IMG/VR virus record: IMGVR_UViG_3300035698_009461 | Coordinates: 1 to 28,533 of that record | Reading direction: 5' to 3' (one strand) | Origin: a virus | Length of the DNA stretch: 28,533 bases | Made by a program: the position numbers and the translations under genes | The notes under the pieces: generated by a model | Told to the model about the DNA's origin: nothing | What the model saw: only the letters and a program-made list of their open reading frames with translations | Database searches by the model: none | Part shown: positions 5,003 through 13,490 of the stretch, in pieces | Numbering within the stretch: position 1 is the first letter of the stretch | Layout of the letters: every line of letters starts with the position of its first letter

Positions 5003-6790
5003 TTAGACGGCTGAACCGTCTGTGTCTGCGGTGGGTTGTGCGGTATGGCGTCGAAGAACCCCGGCATCCGTTACCCAGAAGTAATAGTCCGTCCCATCCT
5101 GAGATTCGAGTCTTAGTGTGCCCGCTTTGTTCGCACCGCCGTAATGAGCATATAAGGAACCTCTAACAACTCCTGCTTCGCCAGAGACTATGTTTCCACC
5201 TGCGGTCACAGACCCTGACAATGCAGCCGTTGAGGCTGCTAAGGAGGCCGCCGTCAGCGCGCCCACCACGCCAGCATCGCCGCCTACGTCAAGGTCGGTG
5301 GTTACATCGAGGTCTGCGCCGAAGGAGGCGTCCATCGTGGAGCGGGTGACCTGAAGAGCCTGCCCGATCAGATTTTCATCGTCATCAAACGCGCTCAGAG
5401 TCCAGTCTGATCCAGCATTCGCCCCAGCCTCAGCGGTCGCGTTGCATTGTGCTTTCCAACGAGCTTCTGTGCCTGTATTCCATTGAAAGGCCCGCGCATA
5501 TCCTGCGTCGGATTCTATCTTAACCTGGCGATGCGCCGCCCCGCCGCCGAACGTTGCGCCCGTCCCCGTTACTGCGCCGTCGGACGCTACGGAACTCGCC
5601 GAGAACGCGCCATCGACATCTACAGCGGTGCTGAAGACGAATTGGCCTGGATCTTCATCCCACCAAAGCTTTGGCGCGCCGGTCACGTCAACGGTTACGA
5701 TGTCCACGTCCGCATCGCCCACGGGGTTAAAGTTCACACCGTTCGCACCTGCGATAGTAATCGCGCCGCTCGTATCAAGCGTCGTGAATGCTCCCGCTGC
5801 TGGCGTTACGCTGCCGACGGGACCATCGATGGTCCCAGCCGTGAAAGCGCCATCGACGTCAACGGCCCCCGTAAACGTGCCGCCTGTGATCGGAATGAGA
5901 TTCCAGAACGTTGCGAAATCAACTCGTCCAATCCCGCCCCCATAATAAGACCGATAGACCTCGCGCCAACTGCCGTCCGTTTCCCACCATGCCAACAACA
6001 CGTAATAATTCAAATCGCGCAGAATTAAGTCTTGGCTTCCCGCCAGCAAGATATTTCCGGTTCCATCCTTGACGGTGATATCCTCAGAGCTGCCGTACAG
6101 CATAAGCAGGCCGCCGTCTGGATAATTGTCCGCGTTGATGGTGTCGAGATCGTCAGCCGCGCCGCCCTCGCCTTGCAGCCCAACTTTGCCTCTGTCTGGC
6201 GTGATCTCTCCAGCAGCAATGGTCTCATGGCCGGTCGTTGCCCCGCCCGGAATCATCGCCGCATGATGATAATTGAAATCTCGATAGTCCGTTATGTCTG
6301 CTTCGCCCGCGCCAGCGACATCGTCTATCGCGGTGTCGCCCACGGCCCAATCGATTTCGGCAAGTTTCAGTTCGCCGTCGTCCACGGTTGGGGCAACGGG
6401 CACAGCACCCTCGACGCCCTCGTGGATCACCATCGTCGCGGTCAAGGCGTCAATCGCTACCGTATCGATCCGAGGATCCACCAGCGGAGCCACGAGCGAA
6501 GCGGAGGTCTGTGTGGCCGACACGGTAAAGGGGATCGAGTCCACCATCCCGGCCCCCACCGAGAGCGTGATCTTCATTGAAACCGGATCGGTGGCGACAA
6601 TTTTCAGGCTATCTTGCCAGTATGGATGGTATGAGAAAGCGCCGTCCTGGTTTCCGCCAAGCGAACGGACCGCGCCTTGCAGATCAACGATGGCCTCGTT
6701 CACGTCTTCGAGCCAGGCGACATGATCTGCGGACTTCCGCGATCCCGTCGCGTTGACGGGCGGGCTATCTGGAAAGACTATCGCGGCCAT
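5003..6790 (-). CDS. Tail fibre-like structural protein
   Basis: A 595-residue protein, rich in Ala/Gly/Asp/Thr and poor in Cys, as in beta-structured fibres. Residues ~20-60 (WLEDVNEAIVDLQGAVRSLG) are probably a short coiled-coil attachment. A beta-rich module follows (DLDTINADNYPDGGLLMLYG, then DGTGNILLAGSQDLIL, then SWREVYRS), a pattern I associate with phage tail proteins. The second half has short imperfect repeats around VDVDGAFTAG and VDVDGAFSAS plus many DVGGDAG/AALSGSVTAG turns, suggesting a repetitive beta shaft. It sits two genes after the tail-tip protein and before the lysis genes, which fits. GGAG precedes the start. The receptor is unknown. Confidence 0.8.
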   Translation of the reverse strand: MAAIVFPDSPPVNATGSRKSADHVAWLEDVNEAIVDLQGAVRSLGGNQDGAFSYHPYWQDSLKIVATDPVSMKITLSVGAGMVDSIPFTVSATQTSASLVAPLVDPRIDTVAIDALTATMVIHEGVEGAVPVAPTVDDGELKLAEIDWAVGDTAIDDVAGAGEADITDYRDFNYHHAAMIPGGATTGHETIAAGEITPDRGKVGLQGEGGAADDLDTINADNYPDGGLLMLYGSSEDITVKDGTGNILLAGSQDLILRDLNYYVLLAWWETDGSWREVYRSYYGGGIGRVDFATFWNLIPITGGTFTGAVDVDGAFTAGTIDGPVGSVTPAAGAFTTLDTSGAITIAGANGVNFNPVGDADVDIVTVDVTGAPKLWWDEDPGQFVFSTAVDVDGAFSASSVASDGAVTGTGATFGGGAAHRQVKIESDAGYARAFQWNTGTEARWKAQCNATAEAGANAGSDWTLSAFDDDENLIGQALQVTRSTMDASFGADLDVTTDLDVGGDAGVVGALTAASLAASTAALSGSVTAGGNIVSGEAGVVRGSLYAHYGGANKAGTLRLESQDGTDYYFWVTDAGVLRRHTAQPTADTDGSAV

Positions 6791-6799
6791 TTCAGTCTC

Positions 6800-7786
6800 C
6801 TACCATTCCACGAGCACGGCCCCGGCCGTCCCCGCTGTTCCGTCGGTCCCTGCGGCACCGGTACCGCCCGCGCCCGCGGCCCCCACGGTCACCGTGATCG
6901 TTTCGCCCGGCGTGACGGCCAACTCAATGGCCACCGCCGTATCTACCGCGCCGGATGCACCGGACGCGCCACCGCCCGCACCACCCGTACCATCACCACC
7001 CGCACCGCCTCGGCCATAGGGGTCCAAGGCTGTGGGGAAAGCTCGCCCGCCCTGGCCCGATAGCGTGTCTCCGTCGCCGTTGTGGCCTGGTTGGGCCTGT
7101 GCGCCTGCGTTTGTGCCACCTGTGCCCGCTGAGGCCCCTCCGCCGCCCGCTGCGCCGCCCGCGGCCGTGATCGTGTCAAACACCACCGATGCGCCCGCGC
7201 CGCCCGCGTTGCCAGCCGCGCCAGCCGTTGCGCCTTCGCCACCACCCCCACCGCTCCCCACCGCCGTGACATACAGGGTCGTGACGCCCCAGGGCACCGT
7301 GAATGTGCCCGTGGCCGTTTTTATCTCTTTGCCATGTTGCGCAATCGGGGACCGGCCCGCCCGGAAGACCTCATACCAGACGGTCCCGCGCAGATGGAGC
7401 AAGATCGCGGAATGCGTGGCGTCTAGCCGATAGTTTTCCTCGCCCGCTAGGCGAACATTGTTCGCCGCCTGCTGTTTGAGCGTCACGACCTTGGCGGGAT
7501 CAATGGGCGTCAAGAGGAGCAGTTCGCCGCTCCGGAAATTGGTCGCGGCGATCTGTGACAGCGTTTGAGAAGCCGCCGCCAGGTACGGCTGGATCCGGTG
7601 GGCGTTCGCCGTTGGGATCAATTGCGTGCTCACGCAATCCAGATCGGACATCGCTTCCGCGCCGATGATGTGCTTGTCCGCCGCCAGCCACGCTTCCAGC
7701 GCCGTGGCCATCTCGGTATTGGTGAAATCGGCCGGCGTGCCCGGAACGTCAAAGGTTGTCGCTGCTGGAAACGGGTTGCTGGCCAT
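6800..7786 (-). CDS. Tail protein with C-terminal glycine-rich domain
   Basis: A 328-residue protein. Residues 1-150 are a mixed alpha/beta attachment part. From ~150 (TFTVPWGVTTLYVTAVGSG) a glycine-rich domain begins and runs to the end: long Gly/Ala stretches, then VTPGETITVTVGAAG and a final AGAVLVEW. This fits glycine-rich, polyglycine-sandwich-like adhesin domains on phage fibres, where the loops between Gly runs contact the receptor. It lies 3 bases after the J-like gene stop and 9 bases before the fibre start. It is probably a tip adhesin or distal fibre protein; receptor specificity cannot be read from sequence. Confidence 0.8.
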   Translation of the reverse strand: MASNPFPAATTFDVPGTPADFTNTEMATALEAWLAADKHIIGAEAMSDLDCVSTQLIPTANAHRIQPYLAAASQTLSQIAATNFRSGELLLLTPIDPAKVVTLKQQAANNVRLAGEENYRLDATHSAILLHLRGTVWYEVFRAGRSPIAQHGKEIKTATGTFTVPWGVTTLYVTAVGSGGGGGEGATAGAAGNAGGAGASVVFDTITAAGGAAGGGGASAGTGGTNAGAQAQPGHNGDGDTLSGQGGRAFPTALDPYGRGGAGGDGTGGAGGGASGASGAVDTAVAIELAVTPGETITVTVGAAGAGGTGAAGTDGTAGTAGAVLVEW

Positions 7787-7789
7787 CTG

Positions 7790-10700
7790 TTAATACCCCT
7801 GCACAACTGCGTCAAGAATCCCAGCCACGCGAGACCCGTCCTTGTCGAAAACCTGGACTTCGGGGCCGTCTGTTTCGTCCTTGTCGATCACTTTGAAACT
7901 CATCGCCGTAGCCGTTCCTGCTGAGTATTCGAGCGTGAGCGTCACGCATTTGATTGCCGTGAACTCCTTCGTTATGGGCAACCGTACCGTCCCGCTTCCA
8001 GCGACGGAGAAGTTCTCGATGTACTCGACAATCCAAGGGCGATCCCAGCTTTCCGTCACTCCCTGGATTATGAGTTGGTTTTCCGCGCCCGGCACGCGGA
8101 TCCGGAAGTCATAGGTCACGTCGTCTACGGCCTCGATTTTGCCCACGCAGGCGCCCCAGAACATCCCGACTGGCCAGAACGGGGATTCCATCAGTAGGGG
8201 CCAGATGTCTTGATCGTCCTCTTCCGGCCACAGCATATCGCCGTCGTGTTTCATTTCGAGGAGCCAATCGTCCCCATCGTCCACGGTCACGTCGACGCCG
8301 AAATCGTATGGCAGATCGCCCGCGTCCGACGTGTGGCTCCATTCGTAGAGCGCCCGGAGATAGTCGGTCTGATAGAAGGCGTGATCCCCATCGCCACAAT
8401 AGGCAGGCTGGCCTTCGTCGCGCCACGCACCCACCGCGGCCCCGGCATCCGCTTCCAGATAGCTTGTGCCGCCGTTGATCGTGCAGTTCGTTTTCGTGCC
8501 GGGGAATGAGTTGCCAAAATGCGAGTAGGTGTACTGCACGCTTTCGAGGGGCAGCGGGCCAAGGTCCACCACCACCCGGGCCGCGCGCCGCGACGTGATC
8601 CCCGCCACGTCCACGGCCTTGACGAAATAGGTCCGCGGCCCGCCCTGATCGTTCGGGACTGACCACGAATTGCCACGGAGCACGCCATCATGGGCCGGTT
8701 GCGCGAAACCCCACGCGGCCGCCTCTCCCTGGACAACCCGCACCAGAAATCCGTCATGGTCGATCGGCGGATCGGTGTATTCCCAGCGCAATTCGCCGTG
8801 GAAATGTTCCACCCGGTCAACGTTCGGGGGCGGTTTCATCTGTCCCCAGACAAGGATATTCCACCGCTCGGACCACTTCGAGGTCATGCCCGTGACGGTC
8901 ACGAATCGGATTCGGACATCGTAGATCTGGCCGTCCACCACGCCGTCCACATAGACGGTGTCGATTGTGCCGGACCGCTTGGCAAGTCGGGTCCATTGCG
9001 GGATCGGCCCCGTACGCTCCACTCCGCCAATAGTGATCGGAACGTACAGCGAGAGAGACAGCCGATAGTCGATCTCCGCGCCGTCCACGAGTCCCGCTGC
9101 CAGCCGTTCCGCTGCATTCTCGCCTCGAGGCACGCGCAACGAGAGCGCGATCCGGCTTTGTAGCAGTCCGTTCGGGAGCCGTATCAATGCCCGTTCGTCC
9201 GTCTGGACGCCCACGATTGACGGCGCGGGCGGCCTCACCCATTCGGGGCGCGGGGGGATCGTGATGTGCGGGTCGTAGTCCGGAATCACGCCAGCGGAAT
9301 GGACCCCGGGGGCCTCGTCGACCAGCGTTACCATGGCGCGGAGGTCCGATTGCGGGCGGATCTCCGTCACCAGGCACCGGGCGGACACGGTCTCCGTTTC
9401 GCCCCATAGGATCAAATCGCCCTCAGCCGCGCCCGTGGGCATATCGGGTGAGAAGTCGAGCCGGGCCTGTGCGCCGTCATACGTGGTGCAAAGCGCCTCG
9501 ATGATGTCTCCGTTCGATTTCCGGAGCTGGGCGGCGTACGTGGTACCGGCCACCATCGTGGCTTCCTCGTCAATCAGCACGTAGTCCGTGCCAACGCTCC
9601 CGGCATGGACCGACGTCACCCGGGCCGAGCCGAGACCCCACATAGTGACGTCCGATTCCACGAGCACACAATCGCCGCGCTCGAACGTGAGATGTTCCCA
9701 GTCCACCTGTACTTTGTAGACCTCGGGCCGGAGTTGGCCTACCCCGATAGCATACCGGGCGATGGCCTGGGCGTGTTCGCGGCGCGTGATCCCGGCCAGG
9801 TCCAACGTCTCGTATATCGTGGCCGTTGCGCCGTCCGGACCGTAACCGTCCACATAGACGAGGATCTCCTCGGCCGAGTAATCCTGATCGGCGTCGATGT
9901 ACCGGACGCGGAGCGCGTGCGGGAGCTCTGCGAACGCCTTCGAGGCCACCATTTCGCCGCCCGTCCGTGTCGAGATCACGGCCACGGGCGTATTGTCGCC
10001 GGTATCGTAGATCACGGCATACTGACCGTCGCGCACTGTGGGCGAACCTTTGCCAACCCGCGACACCAGCCGGAGACAGGCCTGGAGGGTTGCGCTGCGC
10101 TCGAACACGTGATCGAACTGGTACTGCTGGGCCGCGCACCATGTGGCCCACTCGCCGAGGCGAGTCTCGTCAATGTAGGTGTCTGCCACGGGTTTCCGGT
10201 TCGCGGATCCCCGGAGAATGTCCGCATAGACCCACGCGGGCGAGCGGTACTTGCTTTCCCATGTGGTATCGTCCGGCGTCGGATCCACCCAGGCACTTGT
10301 CCCGTCGTCATACCACGGGATCGGCGCGTCGATCATGCAATTGAGCTGATCCACCGCACCGCTTACCAATTCGGACGCCCGGAGTCGCACGGCGAGAAAG
10401 GCGTACTTGGCCAAGGCTTCGTCCGATACTGCGGGCGCGTCCGCCACGCACCGCATGGCGTAGACGTTGCATCGGTCATGGACGCCGGAATTGGCCGGGA
10501 CCACAACGTCATCCCACCGCCACAGGTCCAGCGGGTCATACACTGCTGTATGCTCGTATTCGAGCCCGCCCGGTTCCGTGATCCGCATAACCTGGACCTC
10601 GTACCGGCCCACCGGGACCGGCCAGTGGACGGAAAACCACCGCTGTCCCGGCTCCGCATCCATGTTCGTGAGCGCAAACGAACCCTCAGTCGGCGCGCCG

Positions 10701-12199
10701 AAAAACCTCTCGGTTCCGTGCATCGTGATAACGAACCGCTGAAACCACGTAAGCGTTTCGAGGTCCGGCCCCATCGCCTGATCCTCGTACCGGCCCACTC
10801 TCACGAGCCCGTCAATGAAATTCCCGACGGTGATCACGGTCGATAATGCATCATTGAACGCGGAGGCCCCCTCGGCCAGCCGCCCCGAAACCTCCGTGGC
10901 TGTGCTGAGGAGGTTCTGCACCTGGAGCAAATTGGCCTTGACCGACGTGGCTTTTGCGGTTTTGGCGGCATCCAGATCTTCCTCGTCCATCCAGGCACCG
11001 ACATAGCCTTGCCAAGACCCCAAGCGAGAATCAAGCTGGTCAGCAAGAAGATCCGAGACCGTCCGTAATCCGATGTCCACGGCTTCCAGGGACGGCACGA
11101 TAATGTCAAGCAGGGCATCAGCATCCTCCATGAATTGCCAAATATCCGAGTCGGTCCAGGTCCGGACAATGGCCGCATCCTCAGCTATCACCCACTCGGG
11201 GATCACACGTTCCCATGCGTTATCGGAAGAGCCGCCGAGCATCCGGTACCGGACGGCAACGTCCACGCGCTCGCTCTTCAGTTCGTTTCCGTCTTCGCGG
11301 GACAGGCCCTCGGGGAAAACGATGTCAACGCCGATCTCTGTCGTGTTCTCGTCCGTGTCCCACGCCACGACGTTTTGGTGCCACTCGCGCAACTCGTCCG
11401 GATCGTCCCAGGTCTCCGCATAGAGCAGTGGCCGGTCCAGAATCTCTTCGTGTACGTCATCGGAGAATAACGTGATCTCGTCTTGCTGGCCGCGCCAGCC
11501 TGCGGCGATCTCAATGGCCACCGAGCCGTAGCCCGTCTCGTTCTCCCGGTCGTCTCGGGACAGCTCGCCCAGGGACAGATCGCCGATCCGGATATCGGAC
11601 ACCTGGACCGGTTGATGGCCCAAGCAGAACAAGAGCCGGATATAGTGCTCCTGGCCGTGCGCCTCGGTTATTGCCTCGGCGGCCAGGGGCGGGACCATCA
11701 TGGTCCGACCGTACACTCGAGGGACCACACCCCACTGGTTCGTCTGGTTCATCCCTCCCATGAGACTGAACGATTCCACTTCGAGCGGTTCGTCCGGGGG
11801 CGCAATCAATGCGCTCGATATCAGGACACCGGCCAATCCGCCCACCACCTGGATCACCATGCCCCATGGGCCGCCCACCGCCAGACCGATCCCCGCAGGG
11901 ACCAGGGTGCCGAGGATCCCGGCCAACGTCCGCAGGATCGTGTCGCCTTCCGCGCCGCCTATGCCCCCAGGAACGGCTACCACGCCCACAATGGACCCCG
12001 GCAAGGGCTTTTCGTCCCACCGTTCGCGCGGCACAGAGACGCCCTGCACGGTCACCACGAGAAGACCTTGTGCCCACGCGGGAAGGCAAAGCGCGTCAAC
12101 GATTGCCGCGTATGTTTGGCCCCCGGGGATCGTGCGGGTCTTGCGCGGGATCGGCATGACCATTGAGCCGCTCTGGACGGTGATCAGGTCATTGGGCAT
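7790..12199 (-). CDS. Tail tip / host-specificity protein, lambda J-like, with an I-like N-terminus
   Basis: A 1469-residue protein. Residues 1-80 (TYAAIVDALCLPAWAQG, VSVPRERW) resemble the small ubiquitin-like part of lambda gpI-type tail proteins. Residues 87-132 are strongly hydrophobic, as in the C-terminus of gpI. From ~141, LMGGMNQTNQWGVVPRVYG, then EHYIRLLFCLGHQPVQVSDI and IGDLSLGE, is the J-type signature. About 985-1215 looks like two fibronectin III-type modules (YDVRIRFVTVTGMTSKWSER; RTYFVKAVDVAGITSRRAAR). The C-terminal ~250 residues are beta-rich and probably receptor-facing. GGAGG precedes the ATG, which overlaps the NlpC/P60 gene end by 11 bases. In lambda, I and J are separate genes; a fusion is inferred here. 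Confidence 0.9.
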   Translation of the reverse strand: MPNDLITVQSGSMVMPIPRKTRTIPGGQTYAAIVDALCLPAWAQGLLVVTVQGVSVPRERWDEKPLPGSIVGVVAVPGGIGGAEGDTILRTLAGILGTLVPAGIGLAVGGPWGMVIQVVGGLAGVLISSALIAPPDEPLEVESFSLMGGMNQTNQWGVVPRVYGRTMMVPPLAAEAITEAHGQEHYIRLLFCLGHQPVQVSDIRIGDLSLGELSRDDRENETGYGSVAIEIAAGWRGQQDEITLFSDDVHEEILDRPLLYAETWDDPDELREWHQNVVAWDTDENTTEIGVDIVFPEGLSREDGNELKSERVDVAVRYRMLGGSSDNAWERVIPEWVIAEDAAIVRTWTDSDIWQFMEDADALLDIIVPSLEAVDIGLRTVSDLLADQLDSRLGSWQGYVGAWMDEEDLDAAKTAKATSVKANLLQVQNLLSTATEVSGRLAEGASAFNDALSTVITVGNFIDGLVRVGRYEDQAMGPDLETLTWFQRFVITMHGTERFFGAPTEGSFALTNMDAEPGQRWFSVHWPVPVGRYEVQVMRITEPGGLEYEHTAVYDPLDLWRWDDVVVPANSGVHDRCNVYAMRCVADAPAVSDEALAKYAFLAVRLRASELVSGAVDQLNCMIDAPIPWYDDGTSAWVDPTPDDTTWESKYRSPAWVYADILRGSANRKPVADTYIDETRLGEWATWCAAQQYQFDHVFERSATLQACLRLVSRVGKGSPTVRDGQYAVIYDTGDNTPVAVISTRTGGEMVASKAFAELPHALRVRYIDADQDYSAEEILVYVDGYGPDGATATIYETLDLAGITRREHAQAIARYAIGVGQLRPEVYKVQVDWEHLTFERGDCVLVESDVTMWGLGSARVTSVHAGSVGTDYVLIDEEATMVAGTTYAAQLRKSNGDIIEALCTTYDGAQARLDFSPDMPTGAAEGDLILWGETETVSARCLVTEIRPQSDLRAMVTLVDEAPGVHSAGVIPDYDPHITIPPRPEWVRPPAPSIVGVQTDERALIRLPNGLLQSRIALSLRVPRGENAAERLAAGLVDGAEIDYRLSLSLYVPITIGGVERTGPIPQWTRLAKRSGTIDTVYVDGVVDGQIYDVRIRFVTVTGMTSKWSERWNILVWGQMKPPPNVDRVEHFHGELRWEYTDPPIDHDGFLVRVVQGEAAAWGFAQPAHDGVLRGNSWSVPNDQGGPRTYFVKAVDVAGITSRRAARVVVDLGPLPLESVQYTYSHFGNSFPGTKTNCTINGGTSYLEADAGAAVGAWRDEGQPAYCGDGDHAFYQTDYLRALYEWSHTSDAGDLPYDFGVDVTVDDGDDWLLEMKHDGDMLWPEEDDQDIWPLLMESPFWPVGMFWGACVGKIEAVDDVTYDFRIRVPGAENQLIIQGVTESWDRPWIVEYIENFSVAGSGTVRLPITKEFTAIKCVTLTLEYSAGTATAMSFKVIDKDETDGPEVQVFDKDGSRVAGILDAVVQGY

Positions 12200-12620
12200 G
12201 GGCCACGGCCTCCGTCTGCTCGTATCGCCATATCCCTATCAGTCGTTTGGCCCACACTGGCCCCTTGAACGGTTCGATCCGGGGCCCAACGTCTTCCCTC
12301 GTGTGAAGCATGCGCGTGGCGTTCACCGCCACCCCGCAATGGAGCGGGAACCCGGCGATTGAAAACACCAGCACGTCCCCAGCCACGGCATCCGTCGTGG
12401 CGTGCCATTTGGGATCTTTGGAGCAGCTCGTCATCGCTACCTCGGCCGTTTCGACGGAGGGCGCGATATCGCCCAGCGGGTCCGGGAGATCGATCTTGAA
12501 CACGTCCCGGTATACCGCAAGAACCAAACCCCAGCAGTCGAACCGGTCCGGGCCGCGCCCGCCCGCATGGAATCGCGTGTGGAGATATGGCGCGGCCCAC
12601 GGCGTAACCCGGGCGCACAT
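12189..12620 (-). CDS. NlpC/P60 tail tip peptidase, lambda K-like
   Basis: A 143-residue protein starting at ATG 12618-12620, which overlaps the upstream stop (TGATG). The papain-like NlpC/P60 layout is clear: catalytic Cys29 in GPDRFDCWGLVLAVYRD, GDVLVFSI before the second half, then catalytic His94 in LHCGVAV and a third polar residue His106 in MLHTRE. Phage members sit in the tail tip and are thought to cut peptidoglycan cross-links or take part in tip assembly. Unlike lambda K it has no N-terminal JAMM domain. Gene order (DUF1833-like - NlpC/P60 - J-like) is standard for this tail class. Confidence 0.9.
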   Translation of the reverse strand: MCARVTPWAAPYLHTRFHAGGRGPDRFDCWGLVLAVYRDVFKIDLPDPLGDIAPSVETAEVAMTSCSKDPKWHATTDAVAGDVLVFSIAGFPLHCGVAVNATRMLHTREDVGPRIEPFKGPVWAKRLIGIWRYEQTEAVAHAQ

Positions 12621-13114
12621 CAAAACAGCCCCGCGAAGTCTTGCGGGGTGAACTGACCCGCAGGAAACTGGTTTTGATCGCCCGTCGAAAACGTGAGCTG
12701 GCCCCGGATCTTCTGCGAGTCATACGAGAGACTGAGCAGCCGGAGCGGGAGGAATGCCTGTTCCACGGTATCGAACTCGGGCGGGTCCGCAGCGGCGTCC
12801 GTCACGCTCACTCGTTTGAGTGTCATCCACAGATCACCCGACAGCGTCCGGATCGTGGGAGTCAAGGCCCGGAGCGGATTGGAGATCTCGATCTGTGCCC
12901 GAGGTACCCCGCTCTCCTTTTCCGCAGGCGGCGTGATCGTGATTCCACAGGCCGTGTACGTCTCGCCGCCCACGGAGATGTCCTCGGTATTGCGCACGAG
13001 CCGGATCGGTTCGTCCAGATCGTCGTGGTCAATCTCGATCACGTCGAGCAGGATCACGGACGATTGCTGTGCAAGCATCCCCGCCGTGACAGCCGATCCG
13101 AGGCTACGGGGCAT
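12620..13114 (-). CDS. Minor tail protein, DUF1833-like
   Basis: A 164-residue protein. The core (IEIDHDDLDEPIRLVRNTED, then ETYTACGITITPPAEKE) and a C-terminal pattern ending in a Phe-rich GQFTPQDFAGLF resemble DUF1833, a family found between minor tail and NlpC/P60 genes of siphophages. It occupies the slot of lambda L, the tail-tip hub protein, though it is shorter and has no visible Fe-S cysteines. It ends in TGATG overlap with the NlpC/P60 gene and starts one base after the preceding gene's stop. It is probably part of the baseplate ring. Confidence 0.75.
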   Translation of the reverse strand: MPRSLGSAVTAGMLAQQSSVILLDVIEIDHDDLDEPIRLVRNTEDISVGGETYTACGITITPPAEKESGVPRAQIEISNPLRALTPTIRTLSGDLWMTLKRVSVTDAAADPPEFDTVEQAFLPLRLLSLSYDSQKIRGQLTFSTGDQNQFPAGQFTPQDFAGLF

Positions 13115-13115
13115 A

Positions 13116-13490
13116 TTAGATCACCTCAAGCGAAAGAGTGAGGTTGTAGCGCCGGTTTGCGGTTGCGCTGGCTGGGGTCCAATGGCCAAACGCGGGCGTT
13201 TTCAGGAACCGGTACCGGGGTGTGGACCCGTCGAGAGGATCGCCGCTCGTCCAGTCGAATGGAAGCGAACCTCCGGCCAAGGTGTCATTGAAAAACGTCC
13301 GAAGCGTGGCCATCTGTGTCCCGGTAAGCTGAAGCGGGATCTGGCGATGGCGGATCTCCTTGGTTGTCCGTCGCCGCACCTTTCGCGGACCGGCCGCGGG
13401 CGCATGTGACACGGTTTGCGATTGGGGATCTTCTTTCCATCCCGCTCCGGCCTCGGTCGGTAGTGTCGCGGGCCACGTTGCCACTGCCAT
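13116..13490 (-). CDS. Minor tail protein, M-like
   Basis: A 124-residue protein starting with TAATG coupling to the tape measure stop. Features are WPATLP near the N-terminus, a central LTGTQMATLRTFFNDTLAGG followed by LPFDWTSGDP, and a C-terminal RYNLTLSLEVI. This resembles small minor tail proteins encoded directly after the tape measure in lambda-like phages (position of gpM, distal tail ring). The assignment rests on position and this pattern; no catalytic motif is expected. Confidence 0.65.
   Translation of the reverse strand: MAVATWPATLPTEAGAGWKEDPQSQTVSHAPAAGPRKVRRRTTKEIRHRQIPLQLTGTQMATLRTFFNDTLAGGSLPFDWTSGDPLDGSTPRYRFLKTPAFGHWTPASATANRRYNLTLSLEVI

Noticed and set aside
4080-5006. 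308-residue plus-strand frame
   Set aside because: Antisense to lysozyme and two genes with good ribosome binding sites; it has no family resemblance.
5003-7786. Diversity-generating retroelement acting on tail fibres
   Set aside because: No reverse transcriptase and no template/variable repeat pair are visible near the fibre genes.
9605-10846. 413-residue plus-strand frame
   Set aside because: Antisense to the J-like gene; Arg/His/Pro-rich composition typical of antisense frames in high-G+C DNA.
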